DNA of 64,000 bases from Albimonas sp963816545. Lineage in GTDB: Bacteria; Pseudomonadota; Alphaproteobacteria; Rhodobacterales; Rhodobacteraceae. The translations under genes were made by a program, and so were the position numbers. Shown here piece after piece: positions 28,467-37,246 of this stretch (the stretch's first letter is position 1; each line of letters starts with the position of its first letter). The DNA lies in assembly GCA_963816545.1 (NCBI GenBank), contig CAWFLE010000006.1, positions 124,001 to 188,000 of the forward strand, written 5' to 3'. The notes beneath the pieces are model-generated. The model was not told the DNA's origin and searched no databases. It worked only from the letters and a program-made list of their open reading frames with translations.

Positions 28467-28490
28467 TTCCAGGGCGCTGCGCGCCGCCCG

Positions 28491-29321
28491 TCAACTCAGG
28501 CGGGAAGCGAGCGTCTCCACGTCCGGGCCCGAGGCGCGCGGCACGATGCGGTAGCGGGCGTTCACGAAGCAGAACAGCGAGAACGCCAGAAGGCCCACGC
28601 AGATGATCGCCACCAGCACCTGCCCGTAGATCTGCTGCGAGAGCCACGAGAACGCGGCGCCGACGCCGCCGGCCTCCTGCGGATCCGCCTGAAGGGCGGC
28701 GTAGAGGAACAGGAACCCGATGATGGCCACCACCACGCCCTGCGCGATCAGCCCGGCCTCGAGGACCCAGTTCCAGCGCAGCGTGACCTCGTTGGCGCGC
28801 AGGTTGCGGCGGAACTTCCCCTTCCAGCCCTTGTCGATGTAGTAGACCGCCGCCCCGAGGATCAGCAGCGCCGCGATCCCGATAATCCAGCGCCCGCCCG
28901 GCCATTCCATCACCGTGGCGACGTATTTAGGGATGGAGGAGCCGCCGCCGCCCCCGCTGGAGCTGAACAGCAGCGAGAAGGCCAGCGCGCCGATGCCCAG
29001 GTGGATGAGGCCCGTCACCAGCATGCCTGTGCGGGCCACGAGGCCCTTGCCGTCGGTCCCGTAGGCTTCGAGGTCGTAGAACGAGTCCACGGCCCGCCAG
29101 AGGGCGTAGGACACCATCCCCAGCAGGATCAGCACCAGGAGGACGCCGCCCCATAGAGTGTCCTCGAGCCAGCCCAGGGCGGACTGCGTGTCCATCGCCT
29201 GGCCGCCCCGCCAGAGGGAGTAAAGCGAGATGCCGGCGACGATCAGGTACACGAGCCCGCGCCCGGCATACCCCGCCTGCATGACCGGGATCGCCCAGCC
29301 CATGTCTCTTGAAGTCGACAT
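28491..29321 (-). CDS. DUF1206 integral membrane protein
   Basis: A 276-residue protein with six predicted membrane segments arranged as three similar pairs, each pair beginning with an AGYAGRGLVYLIVAG-like or TGMLVTGLIHLGIGALA-like stretch. This threefold internal repeat is typical of DUF1206. A glycine/serine loop (SSSGGGGGSS) sits between the second and third pairs. Function is unknown in the family. It is convergent with the ClC gene, and its own stop is 25 bases past the ClC terminator. Confidence 0.82.
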   Translation of the reverse strand: MSTSRDMGWAIPVMQAGYAGRGLVYLIVAGISLYSLWRGGQAMDTQSALGWLEDTLWGGVLLVLILLGMVSYALWRAVDSFYDLEAYGTDGKGLVARTGMLVTGLIHLGIGALAFSLLFSSSGGGGGSSIPKYVATVMEWPGGRWIIGIAALLILGAAVYYIDKGWKGKFRRNLRANEVTLRWNWVLEAGLIAQGVVVAIIGFLFLYAALQADPQEAGGVGAAFSWLSQQIYGQVLVAIICVGLLAFSLFCFVNARYRIVPRASGPDVETLASRLS

Positions 29322-29383
29322 CTTCCCCTCCTGAAGCTGAAGGGGAGGGAACGCCGGGGCGGGCGTCAGGTTCCTGCCGGGCG

Positions 29384-29737
29384 TCAGAGACGCTCGATCG
29401 TCACCCGCTCCTCGTCGAAGGAGATGCAGCCCTTGAGCGTCTCGGCGCCCAAGGCGGGGGATTCGATCACCCAGGCGGCGGCCTGGATCGGGCCGCTCTT
29501 GGCGATGATGTCGTGCTGGCGCGCCTCGCCGAGGCCGGGGATGCGGAAGACCGTGTCCGTGGCCTCCAGGAAGGGCTCGCCCGCGTCGGCGAAGGGGAAG
29601 TAGATGGCGGGCGCCTCGTCGCCGGGCAGGCTCACCTCCAGCGCCTCGGCGCTTTCGCCCAGGACGGCGCCGCCGGCGCGGATCACGCGGACGCCCTCGG
29701 CGGGGCGGATCGACGGGGTCGCGTCTTCGTCGGTCAT
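29384..29737 (-). CDS. DUF427 domain protein
   Basis: A 117-residue protein with the DUF427 pattern: VRVIRAGGAVLGESAEALEV, PAIYFPFADAG and a C-terminal ISFDEERVTIERL. The family has a small beta fold of unknown activity. It overlaps the aminopeptidase gene upstream by ATGA (29734-29737), so the two are coupled. Confidence 0.8.
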   Translation of the reverse strand: MTDEDATPSIRPAEGVRVIRAGGAVLGESAEALEVSLPGDEAPAIYFPFADAGEPFLEATDTVFRIPGLGEARQHDIIAKSGPIQAAAWVIESPALGAETLKGCISFDEERVTIERL

Positions 29738-31569
29738 GCGAGGCTCCTTTCGGGGGCTCGGTCGGTCAGGGGCGCGCAGGCGGCTTGCAGCCAGGCGCGG
29801 TCCTCGGGGTCGGAGAGGCGGGCCGTCAGCGCCGCCGCCACGCGGGCGTGGTAGGCGTCGAGCCACGCCGCCTCGTCCGCGTCCAGCAGCTCGGGGCGGA
29901 TCAGGCGGCGGTCGATGGGGCAGAGGGTCAGGGTCTCGAAGCCCAGCATCTCCCGCTCGCCGCCCTCGGGGACCGAGGGGGGCGTCACGTGGATCAGGTT
30001 CTCGATCCGAATGCCCCAGGCGCCCTCGCGATAGCAGCCGGGCTCGTTCGACAGGATCATGCCGGGCTCCAGCGGGGTGACGGAGCGGCGGGAGAGGCCG
30101 GCGGGGCCTTCGTGGACGCCGAGATAGGAGCCGACGCCGTGGCCGGTGCCGTGGTCGTAGTCGAGCCCGCCGCGCCAGAGGGCGGCGCGGGCGAGCGCGT
30201 CGAGGTCCCGGCCCGCAAGGCCGGCGGGCCACCGGGCGCGCGAGACGGCGATCATCCCCTTGAGGACCAGCGTGAAGGCGCGCGCGGCCTCCGGCGGGAC
30301 GGGGCCGGTCGCGACCGTGCGGGTCACGTCGGTGGTGCCGTCCTGGTACTGCGCGCCGGAATCCACCAGCACGAGGTCGCCCGGCGCGATGGGCCGGTCC
30401 GTCTCCTTCGTCACGCGGTAGTGGACGATGGCGCCGTTGGGGCCCGCGCCGCAGATGGTGTCGAAGGAGATGTCGCGCAGGAGGCCGGTCTCGCGCCGGT
30501 AGCCCTCCAGCGCCTGCACGACGTCGATCTCGGTCAGGCCGCCCTCGGGGGCGGTCATCTCCAGCCATCTGAGGAAGCGGACCAGCGCCGCGCCGTCGCG
30601 CAGATGCGCCTCCCGCGCGCCGGCGAGCTCGGCCGCGGACTTGTGGGCCTTGGGGAGGGTGCAGGGGTCCTGACCCCAGACGATCTCGGCGCCCGCGCCC
30701 TCAAGCCGCTGCGCGACCCAGAGGGGGGCGGCGCCCTTGTCCACCAGCACCTTGGCGCCCGACAGCGCATCCAGCGCCGGGCCGAAGGCGGCGGGCTCGG
30801 CCGTCTCCACCTCGTTGCCCAGATGGGCGCGGGTCTCGGCCGTCAGCTTCTCCGGCGCGATGAAGAGCGAGACTTGCCCGTCCGGGCGCAGCACGCCGAA
30901 GGCGTGGGGGGCGGGCATCCGGGCCACGTCCGAGCCGCGGACGTTGAGCAGCCAGGCAAGGCTGTCGGGCAGGGTGATGACGGCGGCGTCCTGCCCGGCC
31001 TCCGCCAGCCCGCGCCCGAGCCGGGCGCGCTTGGCGGCGGAGGAGTCGCCCGCCAACTCGTCCGGGTGCGGGACCACGGCGCCGAGCGGCGGGCCGGGCT
31101 GATCGGGCCAGACAGCGTCGATCAGGTTGTCGGAGGGGATCAGCTCCGCGCCCGCCTCCTCGGCGGCGCGACGCAGCGGCTCCAGCCCCTCGCGGCCATG
31201 CAGCCACGGGTCATAGGCGATCCGCTGTCCGGGGCGCAGCGCCTCGCGCAGCCAGTCCTCGGGCCGGGTCTTCTCGATCTGCACCCGCTCGAACGTCTCC
31301 GCGACCTGGGCCTTCGCCTGGAGCGTGTAGCGCCCGTCGATGAACAGGGCCGCGCGATCCTCCAGCGCGATGCACAGGCCGGCCGAGCCGGAGAACCCGG
31401 TCAGCCACAGCAGGCGCTGGTCTCGGGGGGCGACGGTCTCGCCCATATGCGCGTCGCCGCGGGGGACGAGGAAGCCGTGGAGGTCGCGGCGCGCCAGCTC
31501 CTCGCGCAGCGCGGCGAGGCGGGCGGGGCCGGCGTCGCGGTCGCCCTGGGTCTCGAAGCTCTGGAACAT
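29734..31569 (-). CDS. Xaa-Pro aminopeptidase (M24B, aminopeptidase P type)
   Basis: A 611-residue three-domain metallopeptidase that removes N-terminal residues preceding proline. Two creatinase-like N-terminal domains precede the pita-bread catalytic domain. Metal ligands are visible in DSGAQYQDGTTDVTRT (two Asp), GTGHGVGSYLGVHEGP (His), LSNEPGCY (Glu) and GIRIENL (Glu). The long form is characteristic of alphaproteobacteria and eukaryotic cytosolic APP. There is no signal peptide, so it is cytoplasmic. The frame is intact over 1.8 kb. Confidence 0.92.
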   Translation of the reverse strand: MFQSFETQGDRDAGPARLAALREELARRDLHGFLVPRGDAHMGETVAPRDQRLLWLTGFSGSAGLCIALEDRAALFIDGRYTLQAKAQVAETFERVQIEKTRPEDWLREALRPGQRIAYDPWLHGREGLEPLRRAAEEAGAELIPSDNLIDAVWPDQPGPPLGAVVPHPDELAGDSSAAKRARLGRGLAEAGQDAAVITLPDSLAWLLNVRGSDVARMPAPHAFGVLRPDGQVSLFIAPEKLTAETRAHLGNEVETAEPAAFGPALDALSGAKVLVDKGAAPLWVAQRLEGAGAEIVWGQDPCTLPKAHKSAAELAGAREAHLRDGAALVRFLRWLEMTAPEGGLTEIDVVQALEGYRRETGLLRDISFDTICGAGPNGAIVHYRVTKETDRPIAPGDLVLVDSGAQYQDGTTDVTRTVATGPVPPEAARAFTLVLKGMIAVSRARWPAGLAGRDLDALARAALWRGGLDYDHGTGHGVGSYLGVHEGPAGLSRRSVTPLEPGMILSNEPGCYREGAWGIRIENLIHVTPPSVPEGGEREMLGFETLTLCPIDRRLIRPELLDADEAAWLDAYHARVAAALTARLSDPEDRAWLQAACAPLTDRAPERSLA

Positions 31570-31631
31570 GCGGGGCCCTTCTGCAGAGTCCGGCGGAAGC
31601 TAGGGCGGAAGGGCCGCCGATGGAAGCCCGG

Positions 31632-32492
31632 TCAGGGCGGGGTCAGCAGCCGCTCCCGCTCCATCGCGAAGGCCAGCGGCTCCCATCCCACGATCAGGGT
31701 CAGGGAGGCGCCGTCGTCGCGCGTCAGGAACATCCGCTCCTTCAGGCGGCCGCGGGACAGGCCCTCCACCACGCTGCGGCCGCGCCAGATGTCGGGGCCG
31801 AGGCGGAGTTCGGCCGCGCCGTCCGGACCGATGGCGCCCTCGGCCATGATGGGGCTCAGCAGCAGGCGGCGGACGCCGCCCGGAGCCGCGGCCTCCCGCG
31901 CCGAAAGGTCGAGGTCGAGCCCCAGCGCGGGCGCGGAGAGGCGGGCGTAGACGCCGGGCGCGTAAGCGTAGGCCGCGGGCTCGGCCAGCGCCACGTCGTC
32001 GAGCAGCAGCACGCGGCACCCGCAGTCGGCCGCTCCGTCGCGGGCGGCGAGCTGCGCGTGGCAGGCGGCGAGGGCCGTCTCAGCGGCCTCCCGCCGGGTT
32101 GCGCCCGGGGCGGCCGCGCGGGCGGGGCAGCTCCCGGTCGGTTCTCCCATCGCGAAGGCGCGCGGGTTGGGGAGGGCCAGGAAGCCGCGCCCCTCGGGAG
32201 AGCCGTGCAGGATCGGCATCGCAGCGGGCTCGGCGGGGCGGGGCGGTCTCGGACCCTCGCGGTGCTCCGCGGCGATCCTAAGCGCGACCTCGGCTGTTTC
32301 CGCTATGTCGGACGGGCTCTGCGCGACGGCGCGGGCGGAGACCGGCGCGAATCTGAACCTGTGGGGAGACGCCTTCCCGGCCTCTTCAATCTGAACGGAA
32401 GCGCAGGCGGAGACGAGGAGGGAAGCGAGAACGGCGGCTGCGCGAAACCGCGGAGCCGTCACGGTTTTTCCGCCGGGAGGCGTTGGGCGCAT
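31632..32492 (-). CDS. hypothetical lipoprotein
   Basis: A 286-residue protein with a signal peptide and lipobox (AAAVLASLLVSAC) preceding an Ala/Arg-rich mature part. Two cysteine clusters (TGSCPA; AACHAQLAARDGAADCGCRVLLLDDVAL) and a C-terminal beta-rich segment (RSVVEGLSRGRLKERMFLTRDDGASLTLIVGWEPLAF) are visible. The latter resembles a ligand-binding or lipocalin-like sheet but matches no family I can name. The start at 32492 has no good ribosome site, and a GTG at 32462 is an alternative. It is divergent from the cold-shock gene. Confidence 0.65.
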   Translation of the reverse strand: MRPTPPGGKTVTAPRFRAAAVLASLLVSACASVQIEEAGKASPHRFRFAPVSARAVAQSPSDIAETAEVALRIAAEHREGPRPPRPAEPAAMPILHGSPEGRGFLALPNPRAFAMGEPTGSCPARAAAPGATRREAAETALAACHAQLAARDGAADCGCRVLLLDDVALAEPAAYAYAPGVYARLSAPALGLDLDLSAREAAAPGGVRRLLLSPIMAEGAIGPDGAAELRLGPDIWRGRSVVEGLSRGRLKERMFLTRDDGASLTLIVGWEPLAFAMERERLLTPP

Positions 32493-32520
32493 GTTTCTAA
32501 CAACTTAAACTCGCATTTTG

Positions 32521-32550
32521 TTGCTGCACGTCACATCAATGACGTATATC
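32521..32550 (+). promoter_or_regulatory. candidate promoter of the double cold-shock gene
   Basis: TTGCTG (32521-32526), an 18-base spacer and TATATC (32545-32550), 18 bases before the ATG. The surrounding 80 bases are the most AT-rich of this neighbourhood. The short distance to the ATG means a short leader. Confidence 0.4.
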
Positions 32551-32567
32551 GACATCACGGGTAAGAC

Positions 32568-33125
32568 ATGTTCAAGAGTCTGGGGTTAGGTTGTTTGACT
32601 GGGGAAGTCGTCAAGGTGTCCCGCTTCGTGACCGGTCGGGTCAAGTGGTACGACGCAGAGAAGGGATATGGCTTCGTCGTCCCGAACGAAGGCGGACCGG
32701 ATGTGATGGTCCATGCAGCCTGCGTTCGATCGGCGGGCATGTCCTCTCTCGACGAAGGGGCCGTCGTGTCCCTGACGGTCGTGCGCGGGGACCGTGGGCT
32801 GCAGGCGACCGAACTGGTCAGCGTCGCCGAAGCCGAAGCCGTCGAGGATACGAAGGACGCGCGGCCGACCGAGATCGCCGCCGAGGCCGAGCCGGAAGGG
32901 GAATTCCTCCCGGCTCGCGTCAAGTGGTTCAACAAGCAGAAGGGATTCGGCTTCCTCAACGTGTTCGGGGATCCCGCGGACGTGTTCGTCCACATGGAGA
33001 CGCTGCGCCGCCACGGCTTTCAGGACCTGGAGCCCGGGGAGGCGCTTTGCGTGCGCCTCGTGGCCGGGCCGCGCGGCCAGATGGCGGGCGAGATCTGCCG
33101 CTGGGAAGAAGTCGTCCGCACATGA
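32568..33125 (+). CDS. protein with two cold-shock (CspA-like) domains
   Basis: A 185-residue protein. Residues 20-86 are one cold-shock domain (GRVKWYDAEKGYGFVVPNEGGPDVMVHAA), then a 30-residue acidic Ala/Glu linker, then a second domain (ARVKWFNKQKGFGFLNVFGDPADVFVHMETL). The RNP1 (KGYGFV, KGFGFL) and RNP2 (VMVH, VFVH) motifs are intact in both, so it should bind single-stranded RNA or DNA. The first 20 codons have lower GC than the rest. It overlaps the DUF192 gene by ATGA. Confidence 0.9.
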   Translation: MFKSLGLGCLTGEVVKVSRFVTGRVKWYDAEKGYGFVVPNEGGPDVMVHAACVRSAGMSSLDEGAVVSLTVVRGDRGLQATELVSVAEAEAVEDTKDARPTEIAAEAEPEGEFLPARVKWFNKQKGFGFLNVFGDPADVFVHMETLRRHGFQDLEPGEALCVRLVAGPRGQMAGEICRWEEVVRT

Positions 33126-33619
33126 CGGCGGCCGTGGCGCGGCGTGCGGGACGCGATTCGATTCGCGTCGCGCTGGGATTCGTCCTCGGCCTCTCGATGG
33201 CGCAGGGCGCCTGGGCGCAGTGCCGCAACGACCGGATCGACCTGCGCGACCACGGCGGCTCCGCCCGTTTCTCGGTCGAGATCGCCGACGATGACGCGGA
33301 GCGGTCCCGCGGCCTGATGTTCCGGGAGGAGATGGCCGAGGGGCACGGGATGCTGTTCCTGTTCGACCCGCCCCGGCCGGTGTCCTTCTGGATGCGCAAC
33401 ACGCCCCTGCCGCTGGACCTGATCTTCATCGATCCGCAGGGGCGCGTGCTGAACGTCCTCCAGGGAGAGCCGTTCTCCGACGCGCCAATTCCGTCCGACG
33501 GCGTGGCGCGGGCGGTGCTGGAGGTCAACGCCGGCCTGATGCGGCGCTACGGGCTGGAGGAAGGGACCGAGGCGCGCCACCCCGCCTTCGGCGATCAGGC
33601 CGCGTGGCCCTGCGGGTGA
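33122..33619 (+). CDS. DUF192 domain secreted protein
   Basis: A 165-residue protein with an N-terminal hydrophobic signal (VALGFVLGLSMAQGAWAQ) and a DUF192 domain: DDAERSRGLMFREEMAEGHGMLFLFDPPRPVSFWMRNTPLPLDLIFID. The family is found in periplasmic or extracytoplasmic proteins of unknown activity. It is translationally coupled to the double cold-shock protein (ATGA), a pairing that is conserved in related bacteria as far as I recall. tRNA-Pro follows 45 bases later. Confidence 0.85.
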   Translation: MTAAVARRAGRDSIRVALGFVLGLSMAQGAWAQCRNDRIDLRDHGGSARFSVEIADDDAERSRGLMFREEMAEGHGMLFLFDPPRPVSFWMRNTPLPLDLIFIDPQGRVLNVLQGEPFSDAPIPSDGVARAVLEVNAGLMRRYGLEEGTEARHPAFGDQAAWPCG

Positions 33620-33664
33620 TGGCCGCTTGCCGCGCCTGCGTCCGATGCGCTATCGGGGTCGCGT

Positions 33665-33741
33665 CGGGGCGTAGCGCAGTCTGGTAGCGCGTCGGTTTTG
33701 GGTACCGGAGGCCCCCAGTTCGAATCTGGGCGCCCCGACCA
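33665..33741 (+). tRNA. tRNA-Pro (TGG)
   Basis: A 77-base cloverleaf: acceptor CGGGGCG/CGCCCCG, D-arm with TAGCGCAG...GGTAGCGC, anticodon loop TTTGGGT giving anticodon TGG, T-loop TTCGAAT and an encoded CCA end. Confidence 0.93.
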
Positions 33742-33781
33742 CGGCGAGAGGACGCAGCCCGGTCAGGCCGGCGCGTCCGTC

Positions 33782-33919
33782 TCATCCATAGACCCGCCAG
33801 TCTGGGCGTTCGGTGCATCTCTGCCGCTGCGCCAGCCGGCGCTCTCTCAGGATGACGCCGCCGCCCCACAGAACGGCGCCCAGGGCGATGGCGACGATTA
33901 TGGCTGCGCCGATGCTCAT
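33782..33919 (-). CDS. small single-pass membrane protein (45 residues)
   Basis: A short gene of 45 residues: one hydrophobic helix (IGAAIIVAIALGAVLWGGGVIL) followed by a basic tail ending RPDWRVYG. GAAAGG lies about 10 bases before the ATG at 33919. It stands apart from ribF, whose corrected stop is at 34006. Function is unknown, and it may be a regulatory or assembly microprotein. Confidence 0.5.
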   Translation of the reverse strand: MSIGAAIIVAIALGAVLWGGGVILRERRLAQRQRCTERPDWRVYG

Positions 33920-34005
33920 GTTGGGGTGCCTTTCACCTTTCGTGAGACCCGAACGTAAGTCCCGATGCGCGAGTCGCGATACAAAGAATATTGTGATGGA
34001 TGAAA

Positions 34006-34948
34006 TCAGGCGCCGGGATCGCTCCGGTCCGCGAGCCGCGTGCGCGCGAGATCGCAGTCCGCGTGCATCTGGTGGATCAGGGCCTCGCACGTCGTCGAAT
34101 CGCTCCTCCCCCCGCAGGAAGGACACCAGCGCGACCGACAGCTCCCGCCCGTAGAGGTCGGCGGAGAAATCGAACAGGTAGATCTCCAGGTTCGGCGCGT
34201 TGACCCCGAAGGTGGGCCGGACGCCGAGGCTGGCCGCCCCGTCGTACCGGCCGGCCTGCGGACCGTCGAGCACGTCGACCTCCACCGCGTAGACGCCGAA
34301 CTTCGGCAGCAGCAGATCCTCCAGCAGCAGGTTGGCGGTCGGGAAGCCCAGGTCCCGTCCCCGCTTGTCCCCGTGGCAGACCGTGCCCTCGATCCGGTGC
34401 CGGTGGCCGAGCATCCGGGCCGCGGCCTCGGGCTCCCCCCGCGCCAGCGCTTCGCGGATGGCGGTGGAGCTGACGCGACCCGCCTCTCCCGCCAGCATGG
34501 GCGCGACGGTGACGTCGAAGCCGAACCGATCCCCGAAGGCGCGCAGGGCGGCCACGTCGCCGGCGCGGGCCTTGCCGAAGCGGAAATCGTCCCCCACCAC
34601 CACGTGGCTCAGGCCGAGGCCGTCCGAGAGGATGTCCCGCGCGAATGCCTCCGGCTCCAGCCCCGCCAGCGCCTTGTCGAAGGGCAGGGAGAACAGCACG
34701 TCCACGCCCAGCTTCTCCAGCCTGTGCGCGCGGGCGGCGGCGTTCATCAGCCGGAAGGGGGGCGCATCGGGCGCGAAGAAGCGGCGGGGATGCGGCTCGA
34801 ACGTCACCACGCCCAGCGGCGCCCCCTCCCGGCGCGCAAGCGAGATCACCGAGGCGTGGCCCCGGTGGACGCCGTCGAAATTGCCCATGGCGGCTGAGGC
34901 GCCGCGGTCCTCGGGCCGCACTTCGGCCACGGAGTGGATGATCCGCAT
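34006..34948 (-). CDS. ribF: bifunctional riboflavin kinase / FAD synthetase RibF, 3' end out of frame
   Basis: About 313 residues making FMN and then FAD from riboflavin. The N-terminal nucleotidyltransferase domain shows MGNFDGVHRGH near 21-31 and VSSTAIREALARG; the C-terminal kinase domain shows GRDLGFPTANL and GVRPTFG. One extra base near 34087 shifts the last 30 residues; corrected, it ends EALIHQMHADCDLARTRLADRSDPGA with a stop at 34006. Uncorrected, the frame would run into the downstream 45-residue gene and look like a fusion. Confidence 0.92.
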
Positions 34949-34990
34949 CGCTTTCCCGGATTGTCGCCCGCCGCCGCGCGGGCGCCGGGC

Positions 34991-35434
34991 TCAGTCGAAC
35001 TTGGCGGAGGGCGCGAGAACCAGCGCCTCTCCCTTGAGGACGACCTTCTCGCCCACCGTGCAGACGCAATCAAGGGTCACGCGGCGCTTGGCATGGTCTA
35101 TCTCGCGAACCGTGACCCGCGCCTCCACCGTGTCGCCGGGCCGGACGGGGCCGAGGAACTTCAGCGTCTGCCCCATGTACACCGATCCGTGGCCGGGCAA
35201 CTGCTCGCCGATCACGGCCGAGATCAGCCCCGCGGTGAGCATCCCGTGCGCGATGCGCCCGCCGAAGATCGTGTCCTGGGCATAGGATTCGTCCAGATGC
35301 ACCGGGTTATGGTCGGTGGAGACCTTGGCGAAGAGTTCGATGTCGAGGTCGGTGATCGTCTTCCGCACGTGGCGGGTCATGCCGATCTCGATATCCTCGA
35401 TGACGATCGTGCCCCGGGGCATGTTGTCGAGCAT
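34991..35434 (-). CDS. MaoC-like (R)-hydratase family protein
   Basis: A 147-residue hot-dog hydratase. The family motif DLDIELFAKVSTDHNPVHLDESYAQDTIFGGRIAHGML (about 32-70) includes the catalytic Asp-His pair of (R)-specific enoyl-CoA hydratases such as PhaJ, which hydrate enoyl-CoA to (R)-3-hydroxyacyl-CoA. I choose ATG at 35434 because GGAG lies 9 bases ahead; MPRGT at 35422 is an alternative. It lies 42 bases upstream of ribF on the same strand, so they may share a transcript. Confidence 0.85.
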   Translation of the reverse strand: MLDNMPRGTIVIEDIEIGMTRHVRKTITDLDIELFAKVSTDHNPVHLDESYAQDTIFGGRIAHGMLTAGLISAVIGEQLPGHGSVYMGQTLKFLGPVRPGDTVEARVTVREIDHAKRRVTLDCVCTVGEKVVLKGEALVLAPSAKFD

Positions 35435-35560
35435 CTTCAAGATCTCCACGGAGGCTGGCGCTGCACCGCACCTAGCGCATCCGGGCGGGCTCGGCAACAT
35501 CGTCGCGCAACAAATGGACTTTTCGCTGGGCGGAGGGGGGAACTTTGTTGCGCGACCGTC

Positions 35561-36457
35561 TCAGCCACCGCAGCCGCGGAAGTCCACTGCGCCGCCGCCG
35601 TGAAGCAGCGTGAGGCGCACCGAGCCGCGGTCGAGCCAGGCGGGAACGGTCGAGATCGGGTCGAGCGGGGCGGTCACCCGCACCAGCGCGCCGTCCGCCT
35701 CCGCCTCCGCGGGGCCGAACCAGAGCGGCTCCGGCGCCTCCACGACCGCCAGGGGCGGGCCCACCGGCGGCGCGGGCAGGCGCAGCAGCGCCTCCAGCCG
35801 CCGGTCCTCGCCCGTGCCGGTCAGGCTGCAGCGCAGCACCTCCGCTCCCGCCTCCGCGGGAGACGCCGGCACGGCCGCCATCGCGGCCTCCACCGCCTCG
35901 CGCGGACCTTCGGCCCCGACGGGCAGGCGCAGCTCCACCTGCTCCATCTCCGGCATGCAGATGTCGGAGCAGACGCCGTAGGCGAGCGAGAGCGACAGGC
36001 GCGCAGGGAGGGCGGGATCGGCCGGAATCACCCGCAGCGGCAGCACCACCTCGCGCTTGTAGCCCAGCGTCACCAGCCCGTAGCTCTCGAACGCCACCGG
36101 GCGCGGCCACAGCACTTCGACCGAGGCCACGTTCTCCGAGCCCGACCAGTCGAAGGTCGGCGGGATCCCCGCCTCGCCCGGCACGCGCCAGTAGGTCTTC
36201 CACCCGTCGTCGAGCGCGATCCGAAGACCCGCCATCCGCGCCCCGTCGTCCATCCGCCAGCCCGGCAGAAGGTCGATGCGCGAACGCTGCCCCTCGGCAT
36301 GGTCCGCGACGCCGCCCTCGGCATGCGCCGGCGTCTTCCAGAGCGAGCCGAAATGCAGGTCCGCCCGCGCCGCCACCGGCGGCGCGACAAGCGCGAGGAT
36401 CAGCGCGGCCTTCGGCAGCGCCCGGCGGAGGTTCAGCATGCAAGTCATGACGTTCAC
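35561..36457 (-). CDS. secreted protein with DsbD alpha-like domain
   Basis: A 298-residue protein with a signal peptide (LPKAALILALVAPPVAARA). The mature part matches the N-terminal domain of thiol:disulfide interchange protein DsbD: LDDGWKTYWRVPGEAGIPPTFDW and the redox motif LAYGVCSDICMPEMEQVEL. The DsbD membrane and thioredoxin domains are absent, so this is a free-standing periplasmic domain that may relay reductant to cytochrome c maturation or to other partners. Confidence 0.83.
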   Translation of the reverse strand: MNVMTCMLNLRRALPKAALILALVAPPVAARADLHFGSLWKTPAHAEGGVADHAEGQRSRIDLLPGWRMDDGARMAGLRIALDDGWKTYWRVPGEAGIPPTFDWSGSENVASVEVLWPRPVAFESYGLVTLGYKREVVLPLRVIPADPALPARLSLSLAYGVCSDICMPEMEQVELRLPVGAEGPREAVEAAMAAVPASPAEAGAEVLRCSLTGTGEDRRLEALLRLPAPPVGPPLAVVEAPEPLWFGPAEAEADGALVRVTAPLDPISTVPAWLDRGSVRLTLLHGGGAVDFRGCGG

Positions 36458-36572
36458 ATAGCCTGCCTACGCGGGGAGCCGAAGTCACGATGCGGCGACG
36501 CCTGCGGTAGCGGCGCGAGATTTCACGCGGCCCCCGTTGATGCGGGCCGGACGCAGCGCCATCATCTCCCCC

Positions 36573-37181
36573 ATGACCCCACCAGATCCCGAAGACGCCC
36601 CCGACTGGGGAGAGGACGAGACCGGCGGCCCCCTCGAAGGGGAGCTGCTGGTCGCCATGCCCGGCATGGGCGATCCGCGATTTTTCCAGACCGTGATCTT
36701 CATGTGCGCCCACGGCTCCGCCGGCGCCATGGGCCTGATCGTCAACAAGCCCGCGCGGGAGCTGAGCTTCGCGGAGCTTCTCAAGCAGGTGGGCGTTCCC
36801 CCCGGCGAGGGCGCCGAGCAATTCGACGTGCATTTCGGCGGTCCTGTGGAGGTGGGGCGCGGCTTCGTGCTCCACTCCGACGACTGGGAGGCGCCGGGCG
36901 CCACCCGGCCGCTGACGCAGGGCTTCGCGCTGACGGCGACGGTGGAGATCCTGCGCGACATCTCGGCCGGGAAGGGACCGCGGCAGGCGGTGCTGGCGCT
37001 GGGCTATGCGGGATGGGGGCCGGGGCAGCTGGAGGACGAGCTCCAGGCCAACGGCTGGCTCACCTGCCCCGCGGACGAGGAGATCCTGTTCGGCGGGGAC
37101 GACGATGCGAAGTGGCGGGCCGCGCTCAGGAAGATCGGCGTGGATCCCGCCATGCTCTCGGCGAAGGGCGGCGCGGCCTGA
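36573..37181 (+). CDS. YqgE/AlgH family protein
   Basis: A 202-residue protein starting MTPPDPEDAPDWGEDE, with the family signatures LLVAMPGMGDPRFFQTVIFMCAHGSAGAMGLIVNKP and VHFGGPVEVGRGFVLHS, and a C-terminal WGPGQLEDELQANGWL block. The precise function is unresolved; in some bacteria a homologue influences alginate regulation. I take the ATG at 36573 because the 12 upstream in-frame residues are not family-like. A hairpin overlaps the stop codon. Confidence 0.9.
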   Translation: MTPPDPEDAPDWGEDETGGPLEGELLVAMPGMGDPRFFQTVIFMCAHGSAGAMGLIVNKPARELSFAELLKQVGVPPGEGAEQFDVHFGGPVEVGRGFVLHSDDWEAPGATRPLTQGFALTATVEILRDISAGKGPRQAVLALGYAGWGPGQLEDELQANGWLTCPADEEILFGGDDDAKWRAALRKIGVDPAMLSAKGGAA

Positions 37182-37191
37182 CCGCGCCGCC
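37167..37191 (+). terminator. hairpin spanning the YqgE stop codon
   Basis: GGCGGCGCGG and CCGCGCCGCC pair perfectly around CCTGA, which contains the stop. No T-run follows, so termination is uncertain. Confidence 0.4.
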
Positions 37192-37246
37192 GAGGGGACT
37201 CGGGCCTCCATCGGCGCCCTTCGCCTCGGCGGGTGGGCCCGGTCGG

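Noticed and set aside
29785..31950. 721-residue open frame antisense to aminopeptidase P
   Set aside because: Gly/Arg/Val-rich with no recognisable domain; the aminopeptidase has all metal ligands.
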